Below are positions 61,511-64,000 of a stretch of DNA of 64,000 bases, one piece after another. Under the pieces are notes generated by a model. It had not been told where the DNA came from. It made no database searches and worked only from the letters and a program-made list of their open reading frames with translations. A program made the position numbers and the translations under genes. Where the stretch lies: NCBI GenBank assembly GCA_008921705.1, contig VFFE01007914.1:744001-808000 (forward strand). Direction: 5' to 3'. How positions within the stretch are numbered: position 1 is the stretch's first letter; each line of letters opens with the position of its first letter. Source of the stretch: Burhinus oedicnemus. Its lineage: Eukaryota; Chordata; Aves; Charadriiformes; Burhinidae.

Positions 61511-64000
61511 TTACCCAAGTGAAACCACGGCGCTTTGAAATACAGAGTGAGGAGGAGCGAGGGACTTGGAGATGAAGAGATTTTATTCCTGTCATCCAGC
61601 TGTGGGTTCTGAATAGACCCTACTCAAAATCATCAGCTGCCTTTAAAGTTTTAGCGTTTGATTTGTGAAGTTTCATTTCACATTAGTCTCGACGATCAAA
61701 ATGGGGACAAGTGATGTGTTTTGTCCATGACTTACTCTGCAAATGGTATAAGACAGTAGAGAATGAACATCATTTACCTCTTCGAAGTGTAGCATTTGTC
61801 CCTAGTGTTTCTGGCTTTTCAGTGAGGTAATACCTTTTACTTCCTAGTGTCTGCACATGTATAGGCTTCCCAAACAGCTCCATGTGTTTCCAGCAGAAGC
61901 CATCAATGTAGGTAGCAGTGCAAATATGCTGAAAGAGAGGTAGACCTACTGGACTGAAGTTTTCAAGATAAAGATCTAAGGCAGAGGAATAACAGCATTT
62001 GCCAGTTACATTCTCTGCAGACTGATTCTTTCTCTTCCTCTTCTCAAAAGGGGGATGTATGAGCTTTCAGTGAAGTTGCTTGTTCATATTCTTAAAACAG
62101 TTCTCTTGAAGCCCTATATGTTTATATGACAGGTGTATGGAGGAAGCAAAGAAATGCATGGTGGACTTGCTGAAATGGGAGAAAGAGTTTGATCCCTGAA
62201 ATACCAGAAGCAAAGCATGTCATGTGTGCAGCAATACATAGCCTGTCCATGGCATGCTGTCCCATGTAGGAATTAAATTTAAAAGACACAGGCAATTTAT
62301 CTTAAATAACCTTTTACTAAAATTATCAAACAAAAAGTATTATTGCTTCTTAAAAGTTACACATCTCTGTATCTATTGATTGATCTTTGTGACTCTTCTC
62401 ACTTCTCCGAATTTATAAATGTGTTACAGCTGTGTAAATTACTGATTCCTGTAATGCTGATTAGTTATTAGAAAACCCAGCCAGTGCTAGTCCTCAGAAA
62501 TGATCAGGCTAGAGACTTCACCTTTACCACTAGGCAGCTGATTGGAGTTGTCACCGAGCTCCTCTGGAAGTGATGCTTATTACTGATCAAGTTTCCTCCG
62601 CACAGTGTTAAATTCAAATACACTCCCTCCGAGGCAGCCTTACTGTCAGCTTGGATATTTATCACAATTGCTGGTATCCTCTACTTTGCTGAGTGGACAT
62701 GAACTTTTCTAAGACCATCAATATTCAGGTTTCTGCAAACAGTCCAAATAAGTCTCTTTGGTTCCCATTGGTTGGATCCAATATGTGTCTTTAACGCTGA
62801 CCTCAGAGTATGATCCTTTAACTAATTTATTTGAAAATGGGTTTATATGTGAACAATCAATATGATTCCCATCGGGAGAATAGTTTAAAGTCAACACGTC
62901 TTTAATATTGATTTACTTGAGAAATCAAGAAGCTGAGTCTTTTTGCTCAGAACAGAACACTTTAAAAGCTACTATTGGCATAAACTTCTTGCAGTTCGTG
63001 TGGAGAAAGGTGAGCCCACTTGCTTTTTGTTGCACACCACCACCACCACTCCTCCTGCTGCTCTCCAAGGAGAATTTCTTCTATCCTAATAATTTTTACC
63101 TGTCCTTTAGTCCAAAGAATGGAATTCCTAAGGTTGAGGAATTAGGAACATATTCAGTGGGAATTTATGTTCCTGATTTTTGTCATTACTTGATTTTATC
63201 TACTCTATTTTTTCAGAACTCTGAACAGCAGGGAAATAAGCTTTGGAGACTATGAGTGTCTCCAGCTCAAAAGGAAACAGAAAGTTAGATTATGCTTCTA
63301 ATGTCATTCAACAGATGTCTGTGTAAAGACAAGGGAATATACTCGAACAGCATGAATACAATTTCCTGCAGAGGTGAAAAGGAGAGGGAAAAGATCCACA
63401 GACCCTGACATAAACCAGCCGGAATTCAGATCCCCACATACAAACCGTCCATCATTTTCTTTTCAAACAAAAGAATCCGTCCGACTCTTTGCATGTTATT
63501 GCAGATTATAATAGTCTAAAGACAATCTCATCGTGCAGCTGTGACACAGTACTTGGCACAAGAGCAAAGGAGAGAGAGAGCACCACCAGTAAGTCTCCTT
63601 AGTGGGACAGAAACTGTGCATAGGCTGAAATCAGCCCACGCAGATTGAGCGTATCTGGGAGTGCAAGGGCACAGGGCAGGGACTGCAACAACTTGGAAAT
63701 GTGGGAGGCAAACCTGCTTCATCAGTAATTGCCAAACGTAGGGAGACAATGCCAGTCCGTGCTGGAATGAGGAACTCCACACATCTCACAAACGCCCTCT
63801 GCTGAGAACCGCTTCTAACAGGGAAAAAGGCTCCTTTCACGTGTTTGTGCAGCTTCAGGTGCTTGATAATTCCAAGGCTAATTCCAGATTTGCACATCAC
63901 AACAAAATTTGTGTAGTCCCATGAAGAGTCAAGCATATCTGCCACCAAAACCACCTGCAGTAAGTAGCCTTTAATTAAGTATGCATGCTTGCAAACTAAA
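61511..64000. other. Upstream flank of NMBR, no gene seen
   Basis: AT-rich non-coding DNA upstream of the promoter. In human, GJE1 (connexin 23) and VTA1 lie on this side of NMBR. I looked for connexin-like membrane segments and saw none, so any such gene starts beyond the window. A repeat-free block at about 62520-62720 has the balanced composition often seen in conserved non-coding elements, which is inference only. Open frames at 62908-63255 and 63954-63631 have no recognisable domain. Confidence 0.5.

Noticed and set aside
60523..61595. Several long frames on both strands (60523-61179 minus, 60864-61595 minus, 60938-61462 minus, 61056-61538 plus)
   Set aside because: They lie in the CpG island, are low-complexity Ala/Pro/Arg/Gly-rich and overlap one another on both strands. 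Those I checked lack an ATG start. Stop codons are rare there because of GC content.
61511..64000. Start of the neighbouring GJE1 or VTA1 gene expected from human gene order
   Set aside because: No connexin-like membrane segments, no VTA1-like frame and no exon borders found in this 2.5 kb.
1..64000. CRISPR arrays, phage or defence islands, operons
   Set aside because: No spaced direct-repeat array and no dense same-strand coding. The spliced receptor gene, CR1 and LTR elements show that this is vertebrate nuclear DNA.

Overview
The window is vertebrate nuclear DNA, most likely from a bird; the species cannot be determined. Evidence for a bird is a 5'-truncated CR1 LINE ending in the short ATTCTGTG-type 3' tail repeats, a second CR1 3' end on the other strand, a solo LTR that looks like the avian ERVL type (TGTCCTGG start, ACCACGACA end), low repeat density, and compact introns. 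No prokaryotic gene organisation, CRISPR array or plasmid/phage structure is present.

The one protein-coding gene I can support is a bombesin-family G-protein-coupled receptor on the minus strand. It is best identified as neuromedin B receptor (NMBR). Three coding exons (60652-60237, 45273-44925, 42513-42112) join with consensus GT/AG sites into an uninterrupted 388-residue frame. Intron 1 is 14,963 bp and intron 2 is 2,411 bp. Exon 1 lies in a CpG-rich promoter region (about 60.3-61.5 kb). On the gene's own strand this region shows a GC box, a TATA box (61211-61205) and one short upstream ORF.

Layout: 1-42.1 kb is a gene-poor, AT-rich intergenic stretch downstream of NMBR, interrupted by the CR1 copy at about 17.2-18.7 kb. 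The span 42.1-61.2 kb is NMBR. Intron 1 holds a CR1 3' fragment, a 5S-rRNA-like sequence, a 180-bp purine pentanucleotide array, the ERVL-type LTR, a possible older LINE remnant with a zf-RVT-like zinc knuckle, a GC-rich patch and a (CA)n microsatellite. The span 61.5-64 kb is non-coding sequence upstream of the promoter.

I found no evidence of a new multi-gene system. The observations most worth checking are the 5S-like and zf-RVT-like relics in intron 1, the purine/pyrimidine array, and the start-codon/uORF arrangement of NMBR.
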